A stretch of 64,000 nt of DNA from Ilex aquifolium (lineage: Eukaryota; Streptophyta; Magnoliopsida; Aquifoliales; Aquifoliaceae): positions 18,649,960 through 18,713,959 of the forward strand of contig OX637409.1 in assembly GCA_951799425.1 (NCBI GenBank). The letters run 5' to 3'. The notes under the pieces were generated by a model. The model was not told where the DNA came from. It did not search any database and saw only the letters and a list, made by a program, of their open reading frames with translations. Shown piece by piece: positions 11,536 through 22,807 of this stretch (positions within the stretch are counted from its first letter, which is position 1; the number at the start of each line of letters is the position of its first letter). The position numbers and the translations under genes are program-made.

Positions 11536-11736
11536 AATATTGGGTGTAATGACAAGATGTAACCGTCCAATACTAAAACAATATATGGGTAAGTGAGTCT
11601 CTCATGGGTAATTACTACATGACATGGATGAAATAGTTATTTAATTATGTGGGATTTATTTGCCCACTTGTTGTTTTATTATTGGACAGTTATACTATGT
11701 CAACATAATAACGTGATATAATCATTACACCCAAAT
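11536..11736. repeat. Fold-back MITE upstream of the glutamine-rich gene, unit A
   Basis: Long imperfect inverted repeats: ATTGGGTGTAATGAC at the left, and ATCATTACACCCAAATTT at the right. The arms extend about 80 bp, with GTCCAATA and AAACAA blocks in both. The unit B copy (58436-58610) lacks the right terminus. Confidence 0.55.
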
Positions 11737-11821
11737 TTTTCTCCATCAGGTGGGACTCAGACTCCTATTATGGATGACATCTAAAACTAAAACAGTTTTT
11801 GATCGAAACACAAAGTCCTTT

Positions 11822-11941
11822 CCTAATCCTAGTTATACTCGACAAGCCAAAAACTCAGAACTAGAAATTCCTAATCCTAGTTATACTCAATAAGCCAATA
11901 ACTTAGAACTAGATAGTCCTAATCCTAGGTATACTCCTAGT
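11822..11941 (+). promoter_or_regulatory. 48-bp direct repeats upstream of the glutamine-rich gene
   Basis: The block CCTAATCCTAGTTATACTC recurs at 11822, 11870 and 11918 (third copy shortened), with AGCCAA and AACTTAGAACTAG between. The array ends just before the TATA box and is retained in unit B (about 58662-58780). Such spacing suggests repeated binding sites, but no known site is claimed. Confidence 0.5.
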
Positions 11942-11952
11942 TAATTTAACAC

Positions 11953-11961
11953 TATATATAA
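11953..11961 (+). promoter_or_regulatory. TATA box of the glutamine-rich gene, unit A
   Basis: TATATATAA lies 76 bp upstream of the ATG at 12037, and the same box is at 58793-58801 in the duplicate gene. Confidence 0.6.
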
Positions 11962-12036
11962 TAGTCCAGTACACTAACTGAGGTAAATTATTTACACACA
12001 CACAGTGATTATTGTTATAGTTTGGAGCTTTTGATC

Positions 12037-12743
12037 ATGGAAAACTTCCTTATGACGGATTATATATGCATGAAGCTGCAACAACATTGGGAGTGGATGC
12101 AAATGCAGATGTTGCAGCAGCAAATAGAACAAGAACGACAAGCACAACAAAGAAGGGCGATACTTATTGAAGAGTGTTTTTCAAGGATGTTCCAGCAATG
12201 GCAAAAGCAACAAGAAATACAAGAACTTCAACTACAACAATGGAGGATGATGAATCGTGGTCAAGAGGGTTCAAGCCTGAATATTGATTACTCGAAATTC
12301 ACGTCGTTCTTAGAAGTTGATAGCTCCTTCTTTACCCCGTGGAAGCGTCATGATTTTGATTTAAATTCAAATAATCGTAGAACATACGATATTTCAAAAC
12401 AATACATGAAGTTAGAACCGGGTTCATTCTTCTCCTATGACGTGAGTTTTTCTGCTTAACACAATTTCATCGATTATTCAACCATGCAAATATAGTTTGC
12501 TTTTAGGACAATTAATCATTCATTGCAATAACTAGGTTATAGAGTGTCTTAAAGTACGGGCTTATTGCTAGTTTATTTATGTTTCTTCTCTCTTCCAAAG
12601 TAAACTGTTTTATTTTTATTTATTTCTTGGGTGTAAGACTAATAACAATTTCTCTAAAACAGGTACAAGATCGTGGGAAGCAGCTTTTGGGCAATCTCCT
12701 GGAGCGCAAAGAAAATTCTGAAGAACTAATCCCTCCTAATTAG
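12037..12743 (+). CDS. Glutamine-rich protein of unknown function, two exons (unit A copy)
   Basis: I do not recognise the family. Exon 1 is 12037-12441 (135 codons). It ends at a GTGAGT donor, and the intron runs to an AG at 12661-12662. Exon 2 is 12663-12743 (26 codons plus stop), phase 0, for 161 residues. Residues about 10-80 are rich in Q, M, E and W, with runs such as LQQQIEQERQAQQRR, and are probably helical. The conserved C-terminal part includes SKFTSFLEVD, FFTPWKRHDFDLN and YDISKQYMKLEPG. No signal peptide or membrane segment is seen. The ATG was chosen because the frame upstream of it has no ATG and the TATA box is 76 bp away. Introns and flanks are nearly identical in the duplicate at 58879. 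The composition suggests a nuclear or regulatory role, which is inference only. Confidence 0.7.
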
Positions 12744-13392
12744 TTTCTTTCTTCTTTTATTTTTTTCCTCGTTTGGGTCATTAATACAAATATGTTTAGT
12801 CTAGGGACACTGAAGGGATTTATCATTAGTTAGCTTTACGTTATCTTAATTCATTCTTCCATGTACCTATATTGAGTGTAATTTAATTCTGACTAGTTTT
12901 TAGACTATTTAACAAAATTAATGAAAAGAAATTGAGTCATTACAAGTTGAATTAAATTTATTAACCGGCATAAAAAATAATCAGTATATATCATCGCCAA
13001 CACACCACCACCAACAATCACCACGCGGACACCACGTACCACCGCCACCTCTGTCACGATCGCGTGCCACTATTATCATGATCACCCCACCACATATTAA
13101 TTTAAATCCGTTCATATTTATATTGTCATTTTGAGTTTGATCTGACCATCGTTAAATTTATTAGATTTTTTGGGTCTCAATTGGACTCATAAAACTCACT
13201 AAGAGGTTCATTAAATTTAACGGCAATGTTTAGTTCATTCTACTTTAATATCACAAGATGGGGCAAAAGAATTAAAAAAAATAATTTAGATTACAGACCT
13301 GTAATCAGAATATCATTAGTTTAGGTGCAGACAAATGGTGATTTTTCCTTTTGGGAATTTCATAACCGACTCCCCAAATGTCTTGACGAGTT
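12744..13392. other. 3' flank of the glutamine-rich gene, no gene seen
   Basis: Aligns with 59574-61550 of unit B once two insertions there are removed (59912-60442 and 60623-61367). Near 13216 the sequence AATTTAACGG is the unoccupied counterpart of the hAT-like insertion. Contains CACC-rich microsatellite-like sequence near 13000-13060. Confidence 0.5.
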
Positions 13393-15380
13393 AGAGCATC
13401 TCTAATAGAACTATCTATTCTTATCATTTTAATATTTTATGCTTCGTCTTTTTTGTGAGCTAAACCACGCGCTCAGTGAGTATACATGTTGTATATGAAA
13501 TGGAAATGATAATAATACATTGAAGTAGGAAGATACTACGTAGATACACGTATCAAACATCAGCATCATTCTAATTCCAAAGAATTCACAAGCCACATTA
13601 CATCCATACTACTCCTCATCGGGTAATCGATCCCACATGAATCCGTGTCTCCCGAACCTCCCGGGAACACCACAGTGCTAGCACACCACTGCACGCCCAG
13701 TGATCAGGCATCAACGCTCCTGCCTCAAACAGTGCGCCACATTCCACAATACACAATACACAGTACAAAACATCATTCAATCACATAAGCACATAGCACA
13801 TAATTTTGGAGAAAAACTATTAAATTATATCATTTACTATCATCTTATAATAGCATTTTCAAAACATATAAAGATATACACCCACCTCAAATATACAAAT
13901 CTACGACCCTTCAGTCCTATCGGTGGATGTTTCCTGTGTTACCGTATCTGTTCCAACACCGACTGTCTCACCTGTTCTACCTAACACATTTGTAATTACA
14001 ATATCAATATTTTTATCACATATAATAATTAATCATGCACTAATGCATTCAAAATGATGCACCCCAAAGTGCCCCGGTAATTCCGATTACCGCACTATCC
14101 ACTCACACATTAGCATTTTTGTTCTAGGGATCACATTTCCTCCCCAAATTTCCAAAATCACTCACATTAATCATAATTAGGATTAAGTAGGTCAAACACA
14201 TTGACCGGGGGTCCATTTTCACACATTTTGACCCCGAATCCGAAAAACTGCACTTCCGGCATTTCATACATTTCGCACCGGACATTATACTCATTTGCAT
14301 TCGAAATTCACATTATCACATCAAACATCATTTAAAAGTGCTGCATGCAAAATTTCAGGTCATTTGGATTAAAATTCACACATGTGATAATAATATGTAA
14401 AAATTAGGGTTTCAGCATTATCGGCGTCCATTTCCAATTTTTATCATATGTTTCTTTTAAGACCGCTACACTTAATCTCACACACACATTTAATTATGCA
14501 ATTTCAGCCTCTTATTGAACCCTTTAACCTCTCCGTTTCATACCAAAAAATCTCAATTCCAAGAAAGCCTACTTAAAGCGTTCCAAGGATTCCAATATGC
14601 ATTTTCCACATTTTTCTCACACCTAGTTTAATATACATTTGGAACCTTTACTTAGCAGCCCATTAATTATGTTTAATATACTTAATTTAACCTCACAAAA
14701 ATATGTTTTGAAATTTACCTAAAATAGCCCATAAAATTAAGTAAAACAGTCCATGAAATTAAATTAAAACAGTCACTAATTCAAATAAAACAGCCCCAGT
14801 ACGTACATTCTAAAATTAATCACATAAACATGCTTAAAATTAATCCATATTCCTTTTTTTTTTCACCCTCTCTTCCTCCTTGCTTTCGGCTCAAAGGAAC
14901 ACACACCCTTTTTTTTTCTTTCTTTTTTTCTTTTTCTCTTGCTCACCTCACTCTATCACGTTTTCAGTCAAGAAACCAGAACACACACACCACTAAATTA
15001 TATATATTAACCCCCCACACACACACACTCTTTTGTGTTTAAAACACACAAACCCCTTTACACCTTAAGACCTACACACACACACACACGGCACACTTAG
15101 AAACTCACCCTTTAACACATGTAAAGGTAATGGGTTAATTACACTTGCCTCCCCCCAAGTTTTAAGTGATTTCAAAATTGATCCACTAGCATTTTCACAC
15201 ATGAAATTTTTATAAATAGGTCTCACTAATACATCACTAACGGGGTCCACATACCCAATGTATGCTCACTCACATTATGGCTATGAAAGATTTAATTCAA
15301 TTAACCCGTTAATAATTTCACATAATTACAATTTAACCCACAAAATTATGTTCATATGCATGCAATGCATGATTGGGTCT
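13393..15380. mobile_element. Unresolved 2-kb insertion, possibly an LTR of a gypsy element
   Basis: Unit B has unrelated sequence at the matching place (61550-62050). No gene is seen. The CCCGGGAACACC and CACGCCCAGTGATCAGG stretches near 13660-13710, and the mixed AT and CA-rich remainder, look to me like an antisense-oriented chromovirus LTR, but I found neither TG/CA ends with a target duplication nor any internal domain. A CA-rich microsatellite lies at about 15000-15090. Confidence 0.3.
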
Positions 15381-15501
15381 CACAAAATCTATGTATGTAT
15401 GGGTTTGAAAATTGAAATATTAAGTTAAATTTTAATTGAAAGTTATGTGCTCCAATTGAGTTTGGATTTCAATTTAATCAAAGTGACTAAGTTGAACTCT
15501 T

Positions 15502-15967
15502 ATGTTCCTTTTGGTACAATAGAAAAATGGAAGAATGAAAAATTAGAAGGATGGAAAGTTGAAGAGATAGATAAAATATCATATTTAATAAGAAATGAAA
15601 ATAGGAAGGATAAAAAAATGGGTGGATGAGCTTTTCTTCCAACTTACTAAAATCAATCCCTCCAAAATTGGAAGGAAAGTGGATGTAAAATTAATTATTA
15701 TATTATATTTATCAATTATATATGATAATGGTAAAATTTGTATTTATATTTTTTTTAAAAATTAAAAATAAAAATAAAAATAAAAAAATATTTTTTCTTT
15801 CTTATCAAGCACAAAAAAAATTAATCATTTTTATTTTTCATCTATCATATTAAACACAGAAAAGAAAGTGTATTATTAATATTTTCCTTCTTTAGACGAT
15901 AAAAAGTGTATTCCTCCTACTTTTCATCCCTCATACTTTTCATTCTTCCTACCAAACGGAGCATTAA
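15502..15967. mobile_element. PIF/Harbinger-like MITE, unit A only
   Basis: Ends TGTTCCTTTTGGTAC and, on the other strand, TGCTCCGTTTGGTAGG, flanked by TTA on both sides. GGAAGAATGAAAA occurs inside both arms. Unit B lacks it near 62150. Non-coding. Confidence 0.55.
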
Positions 15968-16321
15968 TTACATCCTACCCAAGTATGCTACAATCAAAAT
16001 TTATAATAGCTACTCAATAAAGATATAATTTTGAAAAATAAAATAAAAAATAAATTTGGAACTCAATAATTATGAGCACAAGATTATCAATGAGTTTTAG
16101 TATTAAATCAAGTCTATTATCAATTCAATAGTCACAATATAATAATTTTTTTAAAATAATATTACTTAGACATAAAAATATGACCTATCCAAATATACAT
16201 GATCAATTTTAAATTTTTTTTTTAAAAAAAAAGATAAAACTAGCCCTATCCCCTATGCATACGAAAAAGAATAAAAAAAAAATCTAATTTCCACATAAAA
16301 ACAGCTGAGTATGAAAAAGTT
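15968..16321. other. 3' flank of the unit B ZAT gene
   Basis: AT-rich, aligned with 62160-62444 beside the next ZAT gene. A polyadenylation region is expected here, but no signal is singled out. Confidence 0.45.
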
Positions 16322-16825
16322 TCAAAGAAGACAGTCCAGCATCGGAGTTATCTTCCCGATTCCCAACTCCACCCAATTCTCATACGGTGTCAAGTTTAAA
16401 TCCAAGCCCATAACTCTCTTACTATTCGACTTCTTCAAAACAGGCATCGGTACCGCCGATTGTTTATTCTCTGTCGCCAACCCTTCACTCCTTGCCACCG
16501 CCGTCACACGGTGACGTCTCATGTGCCCACCAAGTGCTTGTCCTATTGCAAATTCAAGGTCACAAACGGAACACTTGTGTGTCTTAGACTTCGATTGATT
16601 TTCTAGATGAAGAAGATCCACCGTCAGTAATTTAGGTTTCTTGTGACTCGCTCGATGGCCACCGAGTGCTTGAAAGGATGTAAATTTTCTACTGCAAGTC
16701 TTACACTCAAAAAGACGATCCGGATATGATGACATAGTCTGACTTACACGAGAGAGGAGCATCAAACCGTTGGCCATGTCCAGCTCTTCAACTTCTCCAT
16801 CTTCTCTGCTTCTCTTCACCGTCAT
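16322..16825 (-). CDS. ZAT-type C2H2 zinc-finger transcriptional repressor (167 aa)
   Basis: Single-exon gene read leftwards from ATG at 16825-16823. Residues 4-7 (KRSR) look like a nuclear localisation signal, and residues 11-24 fit the L-box. Finger 1 uses C41, C44, H57 and H61; finger 2 uses C85, C88, H101 and H105; both contain QALGGH, the plant-specific DNA-contact motif. LDLNL at 141-145, followed by TP, is an EAR repression motif. Length and order match the Arabidopsis ZAT7/ZAT11/ZAT12 subgroup, stress-induced nuclear repressors of transcription. The frame continues upstream to an ATG at 16999, but that extension crosses the TATA box and is not conserved, so I chose MTVKRSR, which all three paralogues share or nearly share. 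All zinc ligands are present, so the gene appears functional. Its exact orthologue is not assigned. Confidence 0.92.
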   Translation of the reverse strand: MTVKRSREDGEVEELDMANGLMLLSRVSQTMSSYPDRLFECKTCSRKFTSFQALGGHRASHKKPKLLTVDLLHLENQSKSKTHKCSVCDLEFAIGQALGGHMRRHRVTAVARSEGLATENKQSAVPMPVLKKSNSKRVMGLDLNLTPYENWVELGIGKITPMLDCLL

Positions 16826-16956
16826 GGTAAGTAAAATATTATCCAAAAATAGTGTCTCAAAAAAAAAAAATAAACAAAAGAATTCTATGAGAATATGTTT
16901 GTATGTCAAAGGTTTGTAACCTTGCAGAAGGTGAGTACTTTTTAATTTGTGTTTGA

Positions 16957-16964
16957 TATTTATA
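16957..16964 (-). promoter_or_regulatory. TATA box of the unit B ZAT gene
   Basis: Minus strand TATAAATA, about 132 bp upstream of the ATG and conserved in position in the two paralogues. Confidence 0.65.
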
Positions 16965-17054
16965 GGATGGAGTGTGACTGGTATGAGGAGTATGTACAAT
17001 GACTGATTTGCCCTTGATTCTTCTTGTGGAACACGAAAGGGTAGAAAATACTCA

Positions 17055-17235
17055 TTATAACACTTAAGACTACATCATCCATGTGATATAATAATCCACT
17101 AATAACCAAACTTAGTAAGTGGATAAAATGAATTTTACTCTTTCAAATAACTATTATTCTATGTAAAATAGCATAGTTTATTTTGTCCATTTTATCTATT
17201 ATTGAACGATTACACAACGTATTAAAATTTAATTA
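17055..17235. repeat. Fold-back MITE-like element in the ZAT 5' flank, unit B
   Basis: Counterpart of 330-515, with AGTAAGTGGATAAAATGAAT on the left and a complementary arm near GTCCATTTTATCTATT on the right. Confidence 0.45.
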
Positions 17236-17339
17236 TTATAACAGTAATGTTATATCCACTAAAATTTCTATCAAGATTTAAATTCCAAATCAATGTAAAT
17301 CATAAAATTATTGGACCCCATAAAATTTTACTAATAAAA

Positions 17340-18135
17340 TTTATCAATTCTGACTCATAAATGTTGTTTCGAATTCATGTGGTGCCTAAATGTATCGCTT
17401 TCACTTGAGTAAACATTATATATATAGTTGAAACATCACATATGAGAATCTCAAATCGAGAGAAAAAAAAAAAAGAATCTTAAATCGAATAGTAAAGAAG
17501 TTGGAAAATCTTAATATTCTTTGAATAAGTTTATTAGCGACCAAATCAAATAGAAAATAAATTGAAAGAGTTTTAATATGTCATGAATAGATATATTAAA
17601 CATGTGATGAGAAACATAAAAACCAAGTTGGTATTTGAATAGATTTGGCTACACTATTTTATCCCTATAAATAAGGTTAAATATGATGTATTAGACGATC
17701 AGTTTTCCAGTGAATAATATATTAATGTAAATTTTTATTTTGTGAATGTAAGTATTATATATCAAGATGAATACGTTATATCGAATCATACTATATCTTT
17801 ATGCCATATTTTCATTATTTTTTCTATCATGAGTTCTCATCTTCCAATTAATATTATTAGTGTTAATTATCTGGTGAACAAAACGAACATGTATAATTGA
17901 CCAACTTCTTTTCATTGAAAATAAACTTCAAAAGGAACTTTGCTTCTGGTGGGCACACTCCGGAGTTGAGTAGTCCACGCGCTCTACTGCACGTGGGCAA
18001 ATACTTAAGATTGTTGAAGGTACGGAAGCAAGAAAATTAAGGTAAGATAAAAGAGAGCGTGATAGGCCAAGACGCGTCATGGGAGGAAACGTAGCTAGCA
18101 AGTCGTCGCAACTCGCACGACAAGATAGTTATGCA
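17340..18135. repeat. Conserved non-coding G-box repeat, copy 2
   Basis: Matches 2086-2900. The G-box CACGTG is at 17990-17995, followed by GGCAAATACTTAAG and later GAAACGTAGCTAGC. It lies directly before copy 3, a local tandem duplication found only in unit B. Confidence 0.55.
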
Positions 18136-18149
18136 TAAGGATCTCAAAT

Positions 18150-19050
18150 CGACATAGTTGAAACACCACATGTGAGAATCTCAAATCTAGAAAAAAAAAT
18201 AAAGATTTCAAATCGAGTAGGAAACAAGTTGGAAAATTCCTAATATTCCTTGAATAAGTTTATTAGTAACCAAATCAAATAAGAGATAAATTGGAAGAGT
18301 TTTAATATGTCATGAATAGATATATTAGACATGTGATAAAAAACATAAACATCAAGTTGGTATTTAAATAGATTTGGACTACACTACTTTATTCTTATAT
18401 ATAGGGTTAAATATGATGTATCACACGATCAGTTTTTCAGTGAATAATATATCGATGTAGGTTTTTGGTTTTTGGTTCGTAAATGTAAGTACCATGTATC
18501 AAGACGAGTACGTTATATCGAAGTACACTATATCGAACCACGTTATATTGTTATATCATATTTTCATTATTTTTTCTATCATAAATTCTTTTCTTTCGAT
18601 TAATATTATAAGTGTTAATTATATGTGAAACAAAACCAACATATATAATTGACCAACTTTTTTCCCTAAAAATAAACTCCAAAAGGAACTTTGCTTGTGG
18701 TACACATTCCAGAGTTCCAATGTGCACGCTGTGTAGTGCACGTGGGCAAATACTTAAGATTGTTGAAGTACGAAAGCAAGAAAATTAGGGACAGATGAAA
18801 GAGAGTGTGATAGGCCAAGACACGTCATGGTAGGAAACGTAGCTAGCAAGTCGTCGCACGACAAGATAGTTATGCATTTGTGCTATTATTACCATCTTAC
18901 TAGCAAATTTACGTAGCAACTTCGTCTTTCAGACTCCTCAGTGGCTTTTCTTCTTCTTCTTCTTTTTTTTTTTTTTTGGCAAGTCGGTGGCTTTTTTTAG
19001 ACCCAAAGCTTTTGTTGTTTTTTTTTTTTAATGGAAACACAGAATATATA
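18150..19050. repeat. Conserved non-coding G-box repeat, copy 3
   Basis: G-box at 18739-18744 with the same downstream blocks, including GTCGTCGCACGAC. The right part (to AAGCTTTTGTTG and an ATG-like AATGGAAACAC) matches 2840-2890. A DNA element inserted at its right edge (19057). Confidence 0.55.
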
Positions 19051-19056
19051 CATATT

Positions 19057-19824
19057 GGGGTCGTTTGGATATCATATTAAGAAAAGAGGAATTGTATTAA
19101 AAGATACATGATATTCTTGAATAAATGAAAAAAATTTAAGATTAAACAAGGGATAAAGATAATATCAATTATAGTCAAACTTTTGTTAAATACGGTATTA
19201 AGAGTTTGATAATAAGTATCAAGTCTAATATAATGTTTGGTTATGTAATTTATTCAATAGTATTAAATGATTGGACTAAAATACCCTCAATCATCTCTAA
19301 ATTAATTCTTATAGTGATTTAATATTTCGTAGGACTATAGCAATATAACCAAAAGCTATATAAATATTACTTATTATTAATATTTTTAAATAATATTGAA
19401 ATTAAACAAGCATGCTTTAATTATGTAAAAGTATATTTTGGATATGCAGTTGTTTATTAGTAATATCGTTGTTTATCATTATCCATGTGAATGACAAATA
19501 AGGTGCATCTTTTACAGGTTGTCCATATAAGGAGGACGTTGGGTCATTGTAAAAAAGTTAATGGTCAATTTTTTTATGAAATCAAGATGTCTATGTGATT
19601 TTTATTAAACTAAATAAAAAAGAATGATCATATGAATTTTACTTAGATTGAGGGTAACATTGTAAAATAACAATATAATACACTTAGGCTGGATTATAAT
19701 ACCACATCTTATGGTGGTATTAAAATGGTTTAATAGTACGGATAGATTGTATTAGAATTATCTGTATATGATATTTATCTAGTTAATCCCATCTATAATA
19801 CGAAGTAATTTTTTGCATGCAAAT
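19057..19824. mobile_element. DNA transposon relic, left part (split by the gypsy element)
   Basis: Begins GGGGTCGTTTGGATATC, a common type of plant hAT/MITE terminus. The sequence at 35216-35303 carries a similar end (GGTCGTTTGGTTATTG) and, read on the minus strand, continues this element after the gypsy insertion point: left flank GCAAAT, other side CAAATGTATTATAAAAT. Beyond that end, host sequence matches unit A from about 2893. Non-coding, AT-rich. Confidence 0.5.
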
Positions 19825-20565
19825 TGATGAGGATAGGATTTTTGGGCCTGGGCCGCCCTGATAGCCGAGCCCAAGGATCCCTGAAAATCCTGATTGTAGA
19901 CTTCGAAGCCCAAAGGAAATGGTTCCAACTGGCCCACATCGAGAGCAAGGGGCCTAAAAGACCGGAGAGCCAACGTCCCAGCCCTGATCCAACTCTCAAC
20001 CCATAGCCTAAGGTAAGCCCTATTGCGCCACGTGCTCCAAGGACAAAGGGCAACGACTCTGATTCCTCAGAGTCACACCCTGCGAAATGCAGAGGGAAGT
20101 GGTGCCGAACGAACCCAGGTGGTCGTGGGCACAGTACCGCCGGCGGACAAAGAGGCTTGCAGGGAAAGGACGAAAGGTCCCCACAAAATCAGGGAAGAAA
20201 AGCAGCAAACCCTAAGGAAAGACATGGTATAAATAGAACAGTAGAAGCAAGGAGAGGGGATCAACTCCTGAGTCTTCTTCCTAACCTTCATTCTGGTAGT
20301 TTGCCCCTGTTCCTAGACAACCCAGATAGGAAAGAATCCACTACGGCCCTGCGCCTGTAATTTTCTTACAACCATTTGAGATTAATACATTTCACCAAGG
20401 GCCAAGAGCCTTCATTACAGTGGATGTAACCCAAGTCCATCGGCTAGGGTGAACCACTTCCATTGCTTGTCTGTCATTGCATAACTTTCACTTTCTTAAG
20501 CCTATCTCGAAAAACCCAATAAAACCGTATCAGATTGGGCCTGGGAGATTAATTCCGAGACATCA
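19825..20565 (+). repeat. 5' LTR of the Tat-lineage element
   Basis: 741 bp, starting TGATGAGGATAGG and ending CCGAGACATCA. A TATA box (TATAAATA) is at 20228-20235. Nearly identical to 34084-34824 and, inverted, to 35304-36044. Confidence 0.9.
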
Positions 20566-20570
20566 CCAGT

Positions 20571-20590
20571 TGGCGCCGTCTGTGGGAACG
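20571..20590 (+). promoter_or_regulatory. Primer-binding site
   Basis: TGGCGCCGTCTGTGGGAACG, five bases after the LTR. The first nine bases complement the 3' end of plant tRNA-Asp as I recall it; the rest does not, so the tRNA is left open. The gag-only element has the same site (55477-55496). Confidence 0.65.
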
Positions 20591-20607
20591 GTTTTCATCG
20601 TTCTCTT

Positions 20608-22807
20608 GTGAATCTTATCTACTTGATGGTCTCTACTCGGAACATGAGTAAAGCTCCTGCCAATCCCCAAGGCCACCAAAACCCACCGAAGAACTTTCCA
20701 ACGCACATGGAGGACGTTGAGGGTCATCCCCCAGCGATGAACCTCCCTCCGCTCAATGAACTGGAAACTTACCATAGAACTACGTTACAGCTGATGAAAC
20801 AGAACCAGGAATTGATGGAGTGGATACAGACTCATCAGCTCCCTCGTTTCCCCCCAGCTCGACAAGAGCCTCCTCCCCCCCCCCCCCCAAGAAGAGCATG
20901 ACATCGCTCCCCCACCCCAAGAACGCCAAGCTTCGCCTAACGGGGTTACCGAGCTACATGAGCGCAGCCATTCTGGGGAGAACCACCGAAGGAGACATCC
21001 CGAAGAACATGACGACGATGAAGCCCACAGTAGGGCTAGGGCCGCCTACCGAGAAGACAAGCCATATCCCCAGGATGTCAATGACCATGCTTGGGAGCAA
21101 GAGATCTCTGAGCTCTAGCGAGAGCTAGGTAATATGAAAGAAGTGGTTAAGGGGCGAACCCCCGACACCATGGACGCCTTGGTTCAGCAAACGGAGTCAC
21201 CGTTCACTCTAGAGGTCCTCCATTTCCCTCTTCCCCAAAAATTCAGGACCCCTTCGATAGAGGCATTTGACGGGACCAAAGACCCAGTTGATCATCTAAA
21301 CTTATATAAAAATCAGATGGAGCTCCAAGGATATCCAAACCCTATTCGCTGCCGGGTCTTCGCCATCACCCTCAAAGGATCGGCCATGGCTTGGTTTAAC
21401 CGGCTACGACCAGCGTCCATCTCATCCTTCAGAGAACTATCCATACAGTTCGTATCCCATTTCATCGGAGCAAGGACTTACAGAAAGCCGTCCTACCACC
21501 TGCTGAGCGTCAAACAGGGACCCAACGAGTCCCTCCGAAGCTACGTGCAACGCTTCAACCAGGAGTGTTTGAAGGTGGAAAACGTGGACGACAAGTTCGC
21601 GCTGACCACCTTCATATCTAGGCTCGGGATTCAATCCAAGGATCTCCTCTTCTCGATCGCAAAGAATCCTCAAGCCACCATGGCCGAGGTATTGGCGAAA
21701 GCCGAGAAATATATAAACGGCGAGGAGGCCCTCCGCCTGAAGGGGAGTACGGCGACCATGGACGGAGACAAGAAGAAAAGGGATCACAGTCCTAGGAAGG
21801 AGAAAAGACGTGATCGATCTCCGAGGAGAGACCACTCCCCAAGGAGAGGGAGAGAACCTTCTCCTAAAAGGAGAGGGAACGTCCAAGATCGCCTGGGACC
21901 TCCTCCCCAAGAGCTGCAACAGCGGTTCGTCCCAGCGTGGCTCCCACCCCTCGTCACCTCGATAGCCCAGGTCCTTCATGAAGTACAAAACGAGAGATTC
22001 GTCTGGTGGCCTCCTCGGATAAAGTCCGACCCCAGCAGGCGGGATGCCAGCAAATACTGCGATTACCACAAGGACACAGGCCACGAAATAAACGACTGCA
22101 TTCAGCTGAAAAAGGAGATCGAATACCTGATTCAGAGAGGCCATATGCGCCGTTACGTGGCGGGGGAACAGAGAGCGCAGAACAATCAAGGGCGGGAAGA
22201 CCGAGCTGCCGCCGAACCACCGCAACACCAACAAGCCATCAGAGAGATCCGGGTCATCTCTGGGGGTTTCGCTGGAGGTGGCGAATCTAGCTCAGCTCGG
22301 AGAGCCCACGCCAGAAGAGCCCGCTCAGAGGACTTCCTCGCGGTCCATGCTGTCAACAAAGTGCCCCGCCGAGACATGGAGATCACCTTTTCAGATGCAG
22401 ACCTAGAGGGATGCCAGCACCCCCATGACGACCCCATGGTCATAAAAGCGATCATCGCAAACAAGACTATACATCGGGTGCTCGTGGATAATGAAAGCTC
22501 GGCAGACATCATTTTCTTAGCGGCCTTCGAGCAGCTCAGAATAGAAAGATCGAGGCTAGAACCCATGAGAACCCATCTCCTGGGATTCTCGGGAGAAAAA
22601 GTCTTGCCAATCGGTTCCATCCAACTCGTCCTCACCATAGGAGATCCGCCCTATCAGGTCACCACCACCACCCGCTTCTTGGTGGTAGACGCCCCGTCTG
22701 CCTACAATGTCTTGTTGGGAAGGCCATCCCTTAACTCTATTAAGGCAGTACCTTCGGCATATCATTTGGTGATGAAATTCCCGACTGGAGTGGGGTTGGA
22801 GTGGTAA
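20608..22807 (+). mobile_element. gag-protease region of the Tat-lineage element
   Basis: Part of the fossil element. The gag core spans about 21200-21720 (FDGTKDPVDHL, LKGSAMAWF, RSYVQRFNQE). It is followed by an arginine-rich stretch, a zinc-knuckle-like CDYHKDTGHEINDC, and the protease motif DNESSAD at about 22490. A C-run lies near 20877-20888. Confidence 0.85.

Noticed and set aside
12022-12036. Upstream extension of the glutamine-rich gene
   Set aside because: The upstream codon is TTG and not ATG; the first ATG is at 12037.
16826-16999. Longer N-terminus for the ZAT gene at 16322
   Set aside because: The extension runs through the TATA box region, is hydrophobic and T/A-rich, and is not shared by the two paralogues, whereas MTVKRSR is.
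20877-20888. C-run as a programmed slippage site
   Set aside because: A homopolymer in a decayed element; nothing shows that the family uses it.
21437-22638. Long minus-strand frames opposite gag
   Set aside because: They mirror the GC-rich gag coding sequence and match no known domain.
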